Assembly (NCBI RefSeq): GCF_003946725.1
Contig: NZ_RHOY01000002.1
Location: forward strand, 62,001 to 126,000
Source: Agrilactobacillus yilanensis
GTDB lineage: Bacteria > Bacillota > Bacilli > Lactobacillales > Lactobacillaceae
Length of the DNA: 64,000 bases
Direction: 5' to 3'
Program-made: the position numbers and the translations under genes
Shown here: positions 25,825-35,649 of the stretch, in pieces
How the letters are laid out: each line of letters opens with the position of its first letter
Position numbering within the stretch: position 1 is the first letter of the stretch
Notes under the pieces: generated by a model
Database searches by the model: none
Told to the model about the DNA's origin: nothing
The model's input: the letters and a program-made list of their open reading frames with translations, nothing else

Positions 25825-27195
25825 ATGGAAAAAAGAGCGAAACTTAGCGGCTATGTCATTTTGATATCTTGTTCAGCTGCTTTAGGGGGATTATTATTCG
25901 GTTATGATACCGGGGTTATCTCCGGTGCCATTGGTTTTTTACAAATCAAATTTAGCTTAAGCAGCTTCGCCGTTGGTTGGGTGACTTCTTGTATTTTAAT
26001 TGGCTGTGCCATTGGGGTATCCATTGCTGGTATTATCAGTGATGCGTTTGGCCGTAAAAAAGCACTATTATTATCTGCCATTATTTTTGCATTATCTTCT
26101 TTAGGCTCTGCTTTAGCCGGCGGACTAACGACTTTGATTATTTGGCGTATCTTAGCCGGTATTGGTATTGGCATTACATCGTTGATTACACCAATTTATA
26201 TTGCTGAAATGGCACCAGCTCATGTTCGAGGTCGTTTAGTTTCGATCAACCAACTGGCAATTACTATTGGCATTTTTATTGTCTACTTCATCAATGCAGC
26301 GATTGCCGGTCACTCCACCCAGGCTTGGAATGTGTCCACGGGCTGGCGCTTAATGATGGGGGTTGGCTTAATTCCATCTATCTTATTTTTACTTGCCTTA
26401 ATTCCCGCGAAAGAAACCCCCCGTTGGTTAAATCAGCATGGGCAAAGTCAAAAAGCTTTAGCCGTTTTACAAAAAGTCGAGGGTTCTACTGAAGCCGCTA
26501 AAGTTGCTTATGATGACTTAAATACCGCCGAAGATGCGACAGATAACACAAAATTCAGCGATTTATTTAACAAAACTTGGTTCCCTGTTTTAGTTATTGG
26601 TGTCTTATTATGTTTATTCCAACAGTTCTCTGGCAGTAATGCCATTATGTATTATGCGCCAGAAATTTTTAAAGGTGCTGGCTACGCACAAAACGGCGCC
26701 TATATGGCAACGGTCTCCATCGGCGTTATCAACATGGTTATTACCATTGTTGCCTTAGGTTTAGTTGATAAAATTGGCCGTAAAAAATTGCTAACGTTTG
26801 GCTCATTAGGGATGTCTGTCAGTTTAGCCGTTGTCGCCATCTGCTTTTTTGTAGATGCACCAGCAACCGTTATTTTAATTTTTATCTTATTAGCTATCGC
26901 AGCCTACGCCGTTTCTTTAGCGCCGGTAACTTGGATCGTTATTTCAGAAATATTCCCTTCCAAAATTCGGGCCCGGGCAATGTCCATCTGTACTGTCATC
27001 CTATGGCTGAGTGATTTCTTATTAACCATGACCTTCCCAATGTTAACCGATAGTATCGGCGAAGGTTTAACCTTTATGATTTACGTTGCCGTTACCTTAA
27101 TTTCTGCCATCTTCGTTTGGCGCTTCTTACCAGAAACTCAAGGAAAATCTTTGGAAGAAATCGAATTATTCTGGCAAACACGTCATCAGAAATAA
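25825..27195 (+). CDS. Sugar porter family MFS transporter
   Basis: The 456-residue protein has 12 membrane segments and the sugar-porter signatures GGLLFGYDTGVISGAI, DAFGRKKALL, TPIYIAEMAPAHVRGRLVSINQLAITIGI, KETPRWL, DKIGRKKLL and PETQGKSLEEIE. These are shared with XylE/XylT/AraE/GlcP types, which import pentoses or hexoses with H+. Substrate cannot be assigned. ATGAGGG precedes ATG 25825; a cre site lies upstream and a terminator downstream, so it is a single transcription unit beside the AraC regulator. Confidence 0.92.
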   Translation: MEKRAKLSGYVILISCSAALGGLLFGYDTGVISGAIGFLQIKFSLSSFAVGWVTSCILIGCAIGVSIAGIISDAFGRKKALLLSAIIFALSSLGSALAGGLTTLIIWRILAGIGIGITSLITPIYIAEMAPAHVRGRLVSINQLAITIGIFIVYFINAAIAGHSTQAWNVSTGWRLMMGVGLIPSILFLLALIPAKETPRWLNQHGQSQKALAVLQKVEGSTEAAKVAYDDLNTAEDATDNTKFSDLFNKTWFPVLVIGVLLCLFQQFSGSNAIMYYAPEIFKGAGYAQNGAYMATVSIGVINMVITIVALGLVDKIGRKKLLTFGSLGMSVSLAVVAICFFVDAPATVILIFILLAIAAYAVSLAPVTWIVISEIFPSKIRARAMSICTVILWLSDFLLTMTFPMLTDSIGEGLTFMIYVAVTLISAIFVWRFLPETQGKSLEEIELFWQTRHQK

Positions 27196-27211
27196 AATCA
27201 GAATGCAAAAC

Positions 27212-27250
27212 AATAGAAGCTAGATCAAAATTTTTGATCCGGCTTCTATT
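27212..27250 (+). terminator. Terminator of the sugar porter gene
   Basis: AATAGAAGC-GATCAAAA pairs with TTGATC-GGCTTCTATT, followed by T-rich sequence. Confidence 0.82.
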
Positions 27251-27330
27251 TATTTTCCCCAATCCTAAGTTGTTTCTCAGCGGCGAATCCAGCATAATAG
27301 ACTTATATCAAGCTATTTCGGAGGCAAATT

Positions 27331-28032
27331 ATGGCTTACATTGAAGTAAAGCATGAATATAAGCGTTATCAAATGGGTGAAACCGAAATCATTGCAAACA
27401 ATGATCTTTCCTTCACTGCTGAAAAAGGGCAACTCACGGTTATCCTTGGTCCCAGCGGTGCCGGTAAATCAACCGTCTTGAATATTCTGGGCGGTATGGA
27501 CAGTCCTAGCGAAGGCGAAGTTATTATTGATGGTGTCGATATTGCTAAATTTTCTCAGCGGCAGCTCACCGAATTCCGCCGCCATGATATTGGCTTTGTT
27601 TTTCAGTTTTATAACCTCATCCCTAATTTAACCACTAAAGAAAATGTCGAACTGGCCGCTTCGATCGTTGAAGATGCTTTAGATGCCACAACGGTTCTAG
27701 AACAAGTAGGCTTAGGACATCGGCTGAATAACTTTCCATCTCAATTATCCGGCGGTGAACAGCAACGGGTTGCTTTGGCCAGAGCCTTAGCTAAAAATCC
27801 AAAATTACTACTATGTGATGAACCTACAGGTGCTTTAGATTATGAAACCGGTAAACAAGTTCTGAAGTTACTAGAAAGCGCTTGCCGTGAGAATCAAAAA
27901 ACAGTTTTGATCATCACCCATAACGCCGCGTTAGCCAAAATGGCCGATCGTGTGATTCGAATCAATGACGCGCAAGTCCGGGCTATTGAAGATAATCCTA
28001 CCCCCTTGTCCATTGACGCAATTGAATGGTAG
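27331..28032 (+). CDS. ABC transporter ATP-binding protein (MacB/LolD type)
   Basis: The 233-residue ATPase has Walker [11 protein letters not shown]-loop [22 protein letters not shown], signature [12 protein letters not shown] and Walker [13 protein letters not shown]. The Q-loop form FQFYNLIP is typical of the MacB/FtsE class that works with FtsX-fold permeases. GGAGG precedes ATG 27331. Its stop is adjacent to the permease start. Confidence 0.93.
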   Translation: MAYIEVKHEYKRYQMGETEIIANNDLSFTAEKGQLTVILGPSGAGKSTVLNILGGMDSPSEGEVIIDGVDIAKFSQRQLTEFRRHDIGFVFQFYNLIPNLTTKENVELAASIVEDALDATTVLEQVGLGHRLNNFPSQLSGGEQQRVALARALAKNPKLLLCDEPTGALDYETGKQVLKLLESACRENQKTVLIITHNAALAKMADRVIRINDAQVRAIEDNPTPLSIDAIEW

Positions 28033-28041
28033 GTGGCTGAT

Positions 28042-30618
28042 TTGAAACCGCTAACTAAAAACATGTGGCGCAATATCGCCCAATCCAAAGGCCGCTTTAT
28101 TGCGATCATCTTAATTATTTTACTAGGGACTTTAATTTTTGTCGGTGTTAAAGCAACCGGCCCAGCCTTAAATACGGCCCTGGATCAAACGGTTAAAAAA
28201 GCAAAACTTAGTGACGTTCAACTGTTATCTACAACTGGCTTTACAAAAGAAGATAGCCAAGTTGCAGAATCCGTCACCGGCGCAACTGCTGAAACGGCTA
28301 AATTTAAATATGCTTTAACTGCTAAAAGTAAAACCGTTGTGGCTTTATACGGCTATGACGCTACCCAGCAGCAAAATCAGTTAATCTTACGCAGTGGTCA
28401 TTTGCCAAAACATGCCAATGAGATCGTTTTAGACCAACAAGCTAAACAAAAATATCATTATCGTTTAGGCCAAACTTTTAAATTCGCTAAAGATGCCGCT
28501 TTAAAACAGAATCGCTATAAAATTGTAGGTTTCGCTGATTCCCCGCAGTACATTGACAATGAAAGCCGTGGTTCTGCAAATATCGGGGATGGCACCGTCC
28601 GTTTTTTTGCCTATTTACCTGAAAAACAACTGAACTTACCGACAGCCACCCTACTGAATATCCGTTTTTCAAACTTACAAACTAAAAACACTTATAGTAA
28701 AGCCTACTTAAGCGCCGTGAACCGAAAAGTAAAGGCGTTAAAAAAGGTCTTTAAAGTCCGTCAAAAGCAGCGTACAACGGCGTTACAAAATACAGTAACC
28801 CAGCAATTTACCCCACAACAAATGCAGTTAACAGCGGCCAAAGCCCAATTAACCGCTAATCAGCAAACAAATAGCACCGCCTATCAAACATTGTTAGCCC
28901 AGGAGACGCAGTTAAACGCTGCCAAAAAACAAGCACTGGCGGCCACAAAGACTCACTACACTTGGCAGACACGCTCAGAGCTACCCGGATTTGAAGCTTA
29001 TGGTGAAAGTTCCGATCGAATCGCAGCCATCGCCAATGTTTTCCCGGTTTTCTTCTTTTTAATTGCCGCTTTAATCACCTTCACCACTATTACCCGTATG
29101 GTTGAAGAAAACCGCAGTCAAATCGGAACTTTCAAAGCGTTAGGCTATGGCAAAGGTGCCATTGCTAAAAATTACTTAGTTTATGCCGGTTTGGCCGGTA
29201 TTATCGGAACAATCCTAGGATCGATTATTGGCAATGAAGCCTTGCCTCGAATCGTCTTAGCGTTATACAAAGCCTACATCCCTCTGAGCCACAATATCAC
29301 TTTACAGTGGGGCATTATTTCGATCGCAGCTGTCTTTGCCCTCTTGGCAACCGTGGGGGCCGCCTTAATTGTTGTCAATAAAGAACTCACGGCTGGCCCA
29401 GCAGCCTTAATGCGGCCAAGATCACCTAAATCAGCCAAACGAATTCTATTAGAACGGATTACCCCACTTTGGCGTCGACTGAGTTTTAACCGTAAAGTCA
29501 GCTACCGTAATCTTTTCCGTTTCAAATCTCGTTTGTTCATGACCATTATCGGCATTGCCGGTGGGACAGCTTTGATTTTAACCGGTTTTGGTATTCAAAA
29601 TTCCATTGCCGCCAGCGGTACCCGCCAATATCATGAAATTTTTAATTACCAAGCCGTCGTTCGTCTAAAAAATACCCAATCTGATACTAAGGCCATTAAC
29701 ATCTTAAAACAAGCTGAAACTTATCAGCATCAAACTCAGTTAGCCACAGCCATTGGTAAAATACAAGCCAACGGCAAACATATCAGCGACGTCAACTTGT
29801 ATATGCCTAAGGACACAAAACAATTTCAAAAATACACCCGACTGCAAGATGTCAAAACAGGCCAAGCGCTGAAGCTTAAAAATAATGGGGTTCTGTTGAC
29901 ACAAAAAGCCGCTACTATTTTAGGCATTCAAGTCGGTGATCCGTTAAAACTGACTTTAACAAACGGCCAAAAAGCGACAGTTAAAATTACTGGGATCACA
30001 ACCAATTTCACAGGCCATTTTATTTATTTAAATCAGGTAACCTATCAAAAACTATTCCAGAAAAAACCTGTCAATAATACCTTACTCGTTCAGTTAAAGT
30101 CACAAACCAGTCAACAACGCGATCAATTGGCCCAAGAATTACTGGATAGTGGCGCGGCTATTGGCACTAGCTACACCCATACACAACAAGCAACCATGAC
30201 CAAAATGGCGGCGACACTGGATCCAATTGTGGCCATCTTCATTTTGTTATCTGGTATCTTATCCTTTGTCGTTTTGTATAATTTGACGAATATCAACGTT
30301 TCTGAACGTATTCGAGAATTATCAACCATTAAAGTTTTAGGCTTTTATGATCGTGAAGTAACCCTATATATCGTCCGGGAAAACATTGTTTTAACTTTAG
30401 TTGGTATCTTAGTAGGTTATGGTATTGGTAACCTATTAACGGCCTATATTCTGCATCAAGCCGCCACCAATTTAATTATCTTCCCACTAACCATCGCGCC
30501 TATTGGCTACATCACAGCAACTGTCTTGATGCTTGTTTTTACCGCAATTGTCATGTACGTCACCCACAAAAAACTGCAGCATATAGATATGATCGAAGCC
30601 TTGAAATCAAATGAATAA
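28042..30618 (+). CDS. FtsX-like ABC transporter permease
   Basis: The protein has about 858 residues, with a first helix near the N-terminus (FIAIILIILLGTLIFVGVKA), a large extracytoplasmic domain containing a Q/T/A-rich helical stretch, three helices around ITFTTITRMVEENRSQIGTFKALGYGKGAIAKNY, a second extracytoplasmic domain and a last FtsX triplet (VRENIVLTLVGILVGYGIG). The mechanotransmission motif occurs twice. A GTG at 28033 directly abuts the ATPase stop, but TTG 28042 has AGGTGG at ideal spacing, so I prefer it. The substrate (peptide, lipid or drug) is unknown and no sensor kinase genes are adjacent. Confidence 0.85.
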   Translation: MKPLTKNMWRNIAQSKGRFIAIILIILLGTLIFVGVKATGPALNTALDQTVKKAKLSDVQLLSTTGFTKEDSQVAESVTGATAETAKFKYALTAKSKTVVALYGYDATQQQNQLILRSGHLPKHANEIVLDQQAKQKYHYRLGQTFKFAKDAALKQNRYKIVGFADSPQYIDNESRGSANIGDGTVRFFAYLPEKQLNLPTATLLNIRFSNLQTKNTYSKAYLSAVNRKVKALKKVFKVRQKQRTTALQNTVTQQFTPQQMQLTAAKAQLTANQQTNSTAYQTLLAQETQLNAAKKQALAATKTHYTWQTRSELPGFEAYGESSDRIAAIANVFPVFFFLIAALITFTTITRMVEENRSQIGTFKALGYGKGAIAKNYLVYAGLAGIIGTILGSIIGNEALPRIVLALYKAYIPLSHNITLQWGIISIAAVFALLATVGAALIVVNKELTAGPAALMRPRSPKSAKRILLERITPLWRRLSFNRKVSYRNLFRFKSRLFMTIIGIAGGTALILTGFGIQNSIAASGTRQYHEIFNYQAVVRLKNTQSDTKAINILKQAETYQHQTQLATAIGKIQANGKHISDVNLYMPKDTKQFQKYTRLQDVKTGQALKLKNNGVLLTQKAATILGIQVGDPLKLTLTNGQKATVKITGITTNFTGHFIYLNQVTYQKLFQKKPVNNTLLVQLKSQTSQQRDQLAQELLDSGAAIGTSYTHTQQATMTKMAATLDPIVAIFILLSGILSFVVLYNLTNINVSERIRELSTIKVLGFYDREVTLYIVRENIVLTLVGILVGYGIGNLLTAYILHQAATNLIIFPLTIAPIGYITATVLMLVFTAIVMYVTHKKLQHIDMIEALKSNE

Positions 30619-30698
30619 ACTGATCTAAACAGAACCTTCATAAATTAACCCCATTTTTTTCAAAAAAACTGATTGAAACTGTGGTATGATTTAAAGTA

Positions 30699-30711
30699 GG
30701 TAAGCGTTACC
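30699..30711. promoter_or_regulatory. cre-like palindrome before the cytochrome b5-like gene
   Basis: GGTAAGCGTTACC has 5-base arms and the central CG of CcpA/LacI-family operators, 28 bases before the start codon. Confidence 0.35.
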
Positions 30712-30738
30712 AATAGATTAAAGAATGGAGCGATGAAT

Positions 30739-30975
30739 ATGACAGAAAAAACTTTTACAAAAGCAGAATTAGCAAAATTTAACGGCAAAGACGACGTTAA
30801 AAAATATGTCGCTGTGGATGGCGTTGTCTACGATATGACTGACGTCCCTGCTTGGCAAGGTGATCAACATCATGGTCAAACACCAGGCAATGATTTATCT
30901 GATGCAATTTTAAAAGCACCTCATAAAAAATCCGTTCTCGCAAAATTACCAGTTGTTGGTAAATTAACAGACTAA
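30739..30975 (+). CDS. Small cytochrome b5-like heme/steroid-binding domain protein
   Basis: The 78 residues are a single cytochrome b5-like domain: TFTKAELAKFNGKDDVKKYVAVDGVVYDMTDVPAW, then HHGQTPGNDLSDAILKAPHKKSVLAKLPVVGKL. Candidate heme-ligand histidines lie in QHHGQ and APHKK. There is no signal peptide or anchor. GGAG precedes ATG 30739 better than ATG 30733. Its function is unknown; heme binding would fit with the heme-dependent NO reductase in the window, but that link is inference. Confidence 0.85.
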   Translation: MTEKTFTKAELAKFNGKDDVKKYVAVDGVVYDMTDVPAWQGDQHHGQTPGNDLSDAILKAPHKKSVLAKLPVVGKLTD

Positions 30976-30996
30976 ACTGAAGCATTTAAACTGCAA

Positions 30997-31041
30997 AATA
31001 AGAGGCCCTTGGCAAAATAAATTTGCCTAGAGCCTCTTATT
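30997..31041. terminator. Bidirectional terminator
   Basis: AATAAGAGGC-TTGGCAAA / TTTGCC-AGCCTCTTATT between convergent genes. Confidence 0.85.
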
Positions 31042-31055
31042 TACGTTTATTAATG

Positions 31056-31385
31056 CTATTCCAAAAACGGATTTCGATCTGTCGGTTTAGCTTTTTCATA
31101 GGCATGACCAAATTGGCCAATCTCAGTCACTACTAAATTCATTCTTTTTCGGAACAATTTGGAAGTAAACACAACGTTAAAGTGATAATAAGCTTGACTA
31201 TGATTCAAATGCTCCACAATTTTGAAAGCTAATTTTGGTTGCATTTGAAATTCAGTCAAGTCAAAAACCCCTTTACCATCTTCAGATTCGCGCATTTGTT
31301 TATCAATATCCAAATCTGCAACAATCTTGTAGGCCAAATCCACAATACTGTCCTCACCTAAAAACTGATGCATATACTTATACAT
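31056..31385 (-). CDS. Conserved-looking protein of unknown function
   Basis: The protein has 109 residues, is acidic at the N-terminal side (DSIVDLAYKIVADLDIDKQMRESEDGKGVFDL) and basic in the middle (SKLFRKRMNLVV), with no membrane segment, signal or motif I recognise. AGAGGTGTG lies upstream of ATG 31385. It faces the cytochrome b5-like gene across a shared terminator and stands alone. Confidence 0.6.
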   Translation of the reverse strand: MYKYMHQFLGEDSIVDLAYKIVADLDIDKQMRESEDGKGVFDLTEFQMQPKLAFKIVEHLNHSQAYYHFNVVFTSKLFRKRMNLVVTEIGQFGHAYEKAKPTDRNPFLE

Positions 31386-31691
31386 GGCACACCTCTACCT
31401 CATTCTTTAGACTCGATAAGCTATCTCCAAATCCCAGCGGTTCGGTCCAACCATCGATAAAATGATAATGACTTTACTTCTTGATTTTATACTACCATAA
31501 ACAATGCAAAAATTACATATACTAGTTTTATGGGTTTTTAAGAGAGCGCTTTATTAAGTTCGTTTTAAAACAGTTCTACTTGCTGTAAAAAACGTCAAAA
31601 ACCCGCAAAGATAGAATATCTCAACGGATTTCTGGCGTTTTTTAGGTGCTCTTTAATTTAAATTACCCTTAAAGCTTAATTGGAAGTACGA
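31386..31691. other. Intergenic region
   Basis: Contains leader sequence of the gene at 31056-31385 (minus strand) and a terminator at 31587-31643 for the MMPL exporter. I see nothing else. Confidence 0.5.
31587..31643 (-). terminator. Terminator downstream of the MMPL exporter
   Basis: Imperfect arms AAAAAACG-C...ACCCG and CGGAT...G-CGTTTTTT with flanking A and T runs, about 50 bases after the stop. Confidence 0.65.
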
Positions 31692-34600
31692 CTATTTTTT
31701 ATCTGCTGTGTCGGTTTTTTTAACATCCCCAGCTTTAGTCTGTTTTACCTTTTGATACATTTTGTCATTCACATAAGGATAGGTCCATTTGACCATCGCC
31801 GGCATGATAATTGGCAATGTGATGACTAAGATAATCAACCCAATGATCACAACCATTGCGACTTGAATCAAGGTAATGACACCGGATGGAATCAGCGCGG
31901 CAAAGGTCCCACCTAAAATAACCGCTGCGGATACGACCACTGCCCCGATAATCGTTGCGGAATGATGAATTCTTTCCCGAACATCCGGAATATCTCCGGC
32001 ATCATCACGGTAGCGCATCATCAAGAAGATACTGTAATCCACCCCTAAAGCGATCAGCATAATAAAACTGAAGAATGGGGTATTCCAAGTCAATAAATCA
32101 CGGCCTAGAATCGTTGCGGACAACCATTTACTAATATCAATGGCACTCACATAAGTGATCACTAAAGTACCAATAATCGTCATGGCTTGGATGACCGAAC
32201 GCGTTACAAATAATAAAGCAATACCAATACCGATTAACATAATGATCACGGTCCGCATAAAGTCACTATTTGCTAAACGCTCCAAATCAGCGGTTTGTGA
32301 AGTTTGACCACCAATAGCTACTGTGGCATCTTTTAAAGAACTATGCTTTAGTTTTGCCTTCACATCTGAAGTGATCTGGGTGATTTGGTTGGCTGATTTA
32401 GTGGTGCTTGGATCGCCTTTAAGCACAATTGTAATGGATGTAATCTTGTGATTTTTAGACATATAAGCATCCAATGCCGGTTTAAAGCTACTACTCTTAA
32501 TGCTGTCCTTTGGAATATAGAACGTGTCCGCCATATAAGACTTTTGCATGCCTTGTAAATAAGCTTTAATTTCACCAGTACCGCTGTCAATTTGCCCTAA
32601 AGCCGTTGTTGCAGAAGTTAAGCCGTCTTGCAAGGCACTCACTTGACTGCTCAATTGCTGTACTCTTGTATTCAGCGTCTGTACGCCGGTGTTCACCTGC
32701 GCACTAGCGCTAGCTACCTGCGTCCCGCCACTGACCAAAGTACTGCTGCTTTGAGTCAACTGTTGGGCCCCTGAATTAAGCTGACTGACCCCACTGGTTA
32801 AGGTCGGTACTTGAGCTTGTAAACTGCTAAGTCCTGAACTCAAAGCGCTAGAACCCGTGGCTAATTGGCTAATGCCGCTGGATAATCCCGTTAAAGCTGC
32901 ACCACCTTGGGCAGAACTAGCACTTAATTGCGCCGCTAAACCGGACAACTGGCTGGCTTGGGCTTGTAACTGCTGCAACCCAGCGGTTAATTGCTGACTG
33001 CTGCTGCTTAATTGACCAACCCCACTGCTCAATGTACTGGCGCCAGAACTCAATTGACTGGTACCGCTGGCCAATTGCCCCACACCGGCTGTATACGTAG
33101 AAATACCGCTGCTTAAGCTTTGAGCCCCAGTTTGTAATGCACTTGTGCCGTCAGCAAGCTGCTGGACTTGAGACAAACTAGAACTTAAATCAGCGCTTGT
33201 TAATTGCGAATTAGCCGAGTTTAACCCGCTTTGTACTTGTTTTAAGCCGGAACTGGCTTCATTCAAACCTGAAATTAACGTTGATAATTGACTCTTTAAA
33301 TAAAGCTGTTTAACTTCTGTCCCACCAGGTTGTGTGGCAGAAGCTACTGTTTTAACCCCAGTTTCAGCTTTCAAATAATTAGTCAAATCATCAATCGTTG
33401 CCAGATTTTCTTGCGTATTTAACGGTTTGTCACTTTCGATATACAATGTTGATGGCCCAGACATACCTGCTGGGAAGTGAGCTTGAATAACTTCATAACC
33501 CTTTTTGGATTGAACCGTACTTGGTAATTCATCAGCATTATTATAGTTTAACGTTGACCCTTTTGCTTGACTAATGAGCATTGGCACAGCCGCAATGACT
33601 AGAATCCCAACCATAACATACGTATGATTTAAAGTTATTTTAGACAAGAACTTCCAAAGCCGGTTCTCACTGGTACCGGATAATTTGGTGGTTGGCCAAA
33701 ACATATTGGCTCCTAAATTGGCCATGAAAAATACATTTAAGGTCAGTTCCACACAAAGCGTCACTAATACCCCAACGGCTACACCAACTGCAGACTGATA
33801 AAATGAGAATTTCGCTAAGCCTAATACGGTAAAGCCGATTAACACTGACGAGCCGCTATATAAAATCGTCCGGCCAGCACGCTTACGGGCCGTCCGTGCG
33901 GCTTGCACTTTATCCAGACCGTTCGCCATTTCTTCTTTAAATCGATCATATAGCAAAATATTATAGTCGGTCCCGATCCCAAACATGACAACCACCATGA
34001 AAACTTGGGTGAAGTTAGAAACCGGGAAGTTGGCCTTTTCAGCCAAATTCATAACAATGTTTAAGGCGATAATGAAGGAAACGCCCACCGTACTCAACGA
34101 AATCAACGGAACAATCGGTGAGCGGAAAACAATAATCAAAACGATAAAAATAAAGATAATCGCAATGATTTCTGTTTTCTGAACCCCTTTTTCAGTGATC
34201 GTTGAAAAATCATCATTCAAAATATCATTACCAGTTACATATGTACGTAAGCCGCTGGTCTCAATGGTATCTAAAATTTTATTTGTTTGAGATTTGACAT
34301 TTTGACTAGATTTTAAAGTAATCATTGCCATTTGCGTTGTCTTATCTTTTGAAACTAACTGTTTCCGTGTTTCAGCGTTATCACTTGGCCCCGTGATACT
34401 CGTAATTTTGATATTATTATCTTTTTTTAAAGCTTTAATTTTATCCGTAATTTCATCATTTTGGGTATCGGTGATTTTGCCGTCTTTATTGTTAAATACC
34501 GCAATTAACGTGCGCACGTTACCCTTATTTGCCATCTTCTTCTCAATGGTACTGGCCACTTCGCTTTGGACAGAATCCGGCAAGGTCACCGCCCCGTTGT

Positions 34601-34703
34601 CTCGAACAATTTGCGAAACATTCGGCAAGGTAAAGATCGCAACAAGCACTAAAATGACCCAAAAGACTAATGATAAAATATGTTTTTCTCTGAACTGCTT
34701 CAT
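31692..34703 (-). CDS. MMPL/RND-family exporter (YdgH/YdfJ-like)
   Basis: The 1003-residue RND-superfamily transporter has an N-terminal helix, a first extracytoplasmic loop, a five-helix bundle with GIGTDYNILLYDRFKEEM, a second loop, and a closing bundle with ALGVDYSIFLMMRYRDDAGD. The second loop carries a long low-complexity stretch, roughly residues 470-715, in which units such as xQLSSGxSxLSSG recur about every seven residues, as in YhgE/Pip-type proteins. MMPL proteins export lipids, drugs or antimicrobial peptides using the proton gradient. The divergent TetR-type regulator at 35068 probably represses it. GGAGAAAA precedes ATG 34703. Confidence 0.92.
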   Translation of the reverse strand: MKQFREKHILSLVFWVILVLVAIFTLPNVSQIVRDNGAVTLPDSVQSEVASTIEKKMANKGNVRTLIAVFNNKDGKITDTQNDEITDKIKALKKDNNIKITSITGPSDNAETRKQLVSKDKTTQMAMITLKSSQNVKSQTNKILDTIETSGLRTYVTGNDILNDDFSTITEKGVQKTEIIAIIFIFIVLIIVFRSPIVPLISLSTVGVSFIIALNIVMNLAEKANFPVSNFTQVFMVVVMFGIGTDYNILLYDRFKEEMANGLDKVQAARTARKRAGRTILYSGSSVLIGFTVLGLAKFSFYQSAVGVAVGVLVTLCVELTLNVFFMANLGANMFWPTTKLSGTSENRLWKFLSKITLNHTYVMVGILVIAAVPMLISQAKGSTLNYNNADELPSTVQSKKGYEVIQAHFPAGMSGPSTLYIESDKPLNTQENLATIDDLTNYLKAETGVKTVASATQPGGTEVKQLYLKSQLSTLISGLNEASSGLKQVQSGLNSANSQLTSADLSSSLSQVQQLADGTSALQTGAQSLSSGISTYTAGVGQLASGTSQLSSGASTLSSGVGQLSSSSQQLTAGLQQLQAQASQLSGLAAQLSASSAQGGAALTGLSSGISQLATGSSALSSGLSSLQAQVPTLTSGVSQLNSGAQQLTQSSSTLVSGGTQVASASAQVNTGVQTLNTRVQQLSSQVSALQDGLTSATTALGQIDSGTGEIKAYLQGMQKSYMADTFYIPKDSIKSSSFKPALDAYMSKNHKITSITIVLKGDPSTTKSANQITQITSDVKAKLKHSSLKDATVAIGGQTSQTADLERLANSDFMRTVIIMLIGIGIALLFVTRSVIQAMTIIGTLVITYVSAIDISKWLSATILGRDLLTWNTPFFSFIMLIALGVDYSIFLMMRYRDDAGDIPDVRERIHHSATIIGAVVVSAAVILGGTFAALIPSGVITLIQVAMVVIIGLIILVITLPIIMPAMVKWTYPYVNDKMYQKVKQTKAGDVKKTDTADKK

Positions 34704-35067
34704 CGAAATATTTTCTCCTCAATAATTATTTTCGTTTGTTTCAAAAAATTAAATTACAATTATAATAAAGTTATTTTATCAAATCCCCTCAAATTCGCTT
34801 AAAATTTGGAAAAACATAATTTTTCAAAAGTGGTTTTTTCATGAAGCTTATAAATATTTTAACTACTTTCGGTAAATCAAGCAACCATCAGCCGACATAA
34901 TTTTGAATTAATTGTCTAAATTTAGACAAACGTCAAAATCTAGACACTTGAAAATATTATAGACAAATGATAAACTTGGTTCGATTTTATCGCAAGTGAC
35001 AATGTTAGATAAATGTCTATTTTTTGACAAAATGATGCTATTGTCAAAATATCTAGGAAGTGAAAAT
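34704..35067. promoter_or_regulatory. Divergent control region with TAGACA/TGTCTA operator array
   Basis: A perfect 18-base palindrome TTGTCTAAATTTAGACAA lies at 34912-34929. Further TAGACA units occur at 34941-34946 and 34960-34965 (18-19 bases apart, same orientation) and TGTCTA at 35014-35019. They lie between the MMPL exporter and the TetR-type gene and are the probable binding sites of that regulator. Confidence 0.65.
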
Positions 35068-35649
35068 ATGAAATATGATTTAACTAAAAAGCGCAGCCGC
35101 AGCGCTCAACGCACTTTAGATGCTTTTTCCGAGGCTATGTTGACTTTGATTGGTCAAAAAAATTTTGAAAAGATTAACATCAATGAACTTTGTGACCTCA
35201 GTAATTTCCCGCGGGCAACTTTTTATAATTATTTTGATGATAAATTCGATCTGTTGGATTACTGCTGGTATTTACTCATTGCTGAAGCACATCTAGATGA
35301 GCTCTCCAATAAGCCGCAATATACCTTATTAGAAGCCTGTAATTATGCTTTTGACCATGTCTATGATTTGTTTAAGCACCGGGAAGTTTTGCTCAAAGCT
35401 ATTGTTGCGAACAATTCACCAACTGGCAGTTTAATCACCAGTTTTATTACCTCTGTTCGATTCACCACTCGGCAGTTGTTTTACCAGTATTTTGATACAC
35501 AAAAAAATAACCTGCCAACAAAATTAGTGGCAGATCATGTGAGTAATACAATCCTATTATTAATCGAGTGGATTTTTCTCAAAAACCACGATGTTTCAAA
35601 AGCTGAAGCTCATAATTATATTGAGAAATTTCTCGGTAATCTTTGTTAA
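35068..35649 (+). CDS. TetR-family regulator, probable repressor of the MMPL exporter
   Basis: The 193-residue protein has an N-terminal helix-turn-helix (KININELCDLSNFPRATFYNYFDDKFDLLDYCW, about residues 35-67) and a helical C-terminal domain of the TetR_C type seen in YbiH/DhaS-like Firmicute regulators. ATG 35068 follows AGGAAGTG; the open frame continues upstream to 34996 through operator-like sequence and is not likely to be translated there. Its last 4 bases overlap the convergent gshA stop. Confidence 0.87.
   Translation: MKYDLTKKRSRSAQRTLDAFSEAMLTLIGQKNFEKININELCDLSNFPRATFYNYFDDKFDLLDYCWYLLIAEAHLDELSNKPQYTLLEACNYAFDHVYDLFKHREVLLKAIVANNSPTGSLITSFITSVRFTTRQLFYQYFDTQKNNLPTKLVADHVSNTILLLIEWIFLKNHDVSKAEAHNYIEKFLGNLC

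Noticed and set aside
27092-27344. Frames overlapping the end of the sugar porter and its terminator
   Set aside because: They cross a strong terminator, have no ribosome site and no similarity to known proteins.
32360-32590. Open frames in other phases inside the MMPL gene
   Set aside because: They arise from the repetitive S/G/Q codons of the loop, have no ribosome sites and encode no recognisable protein.
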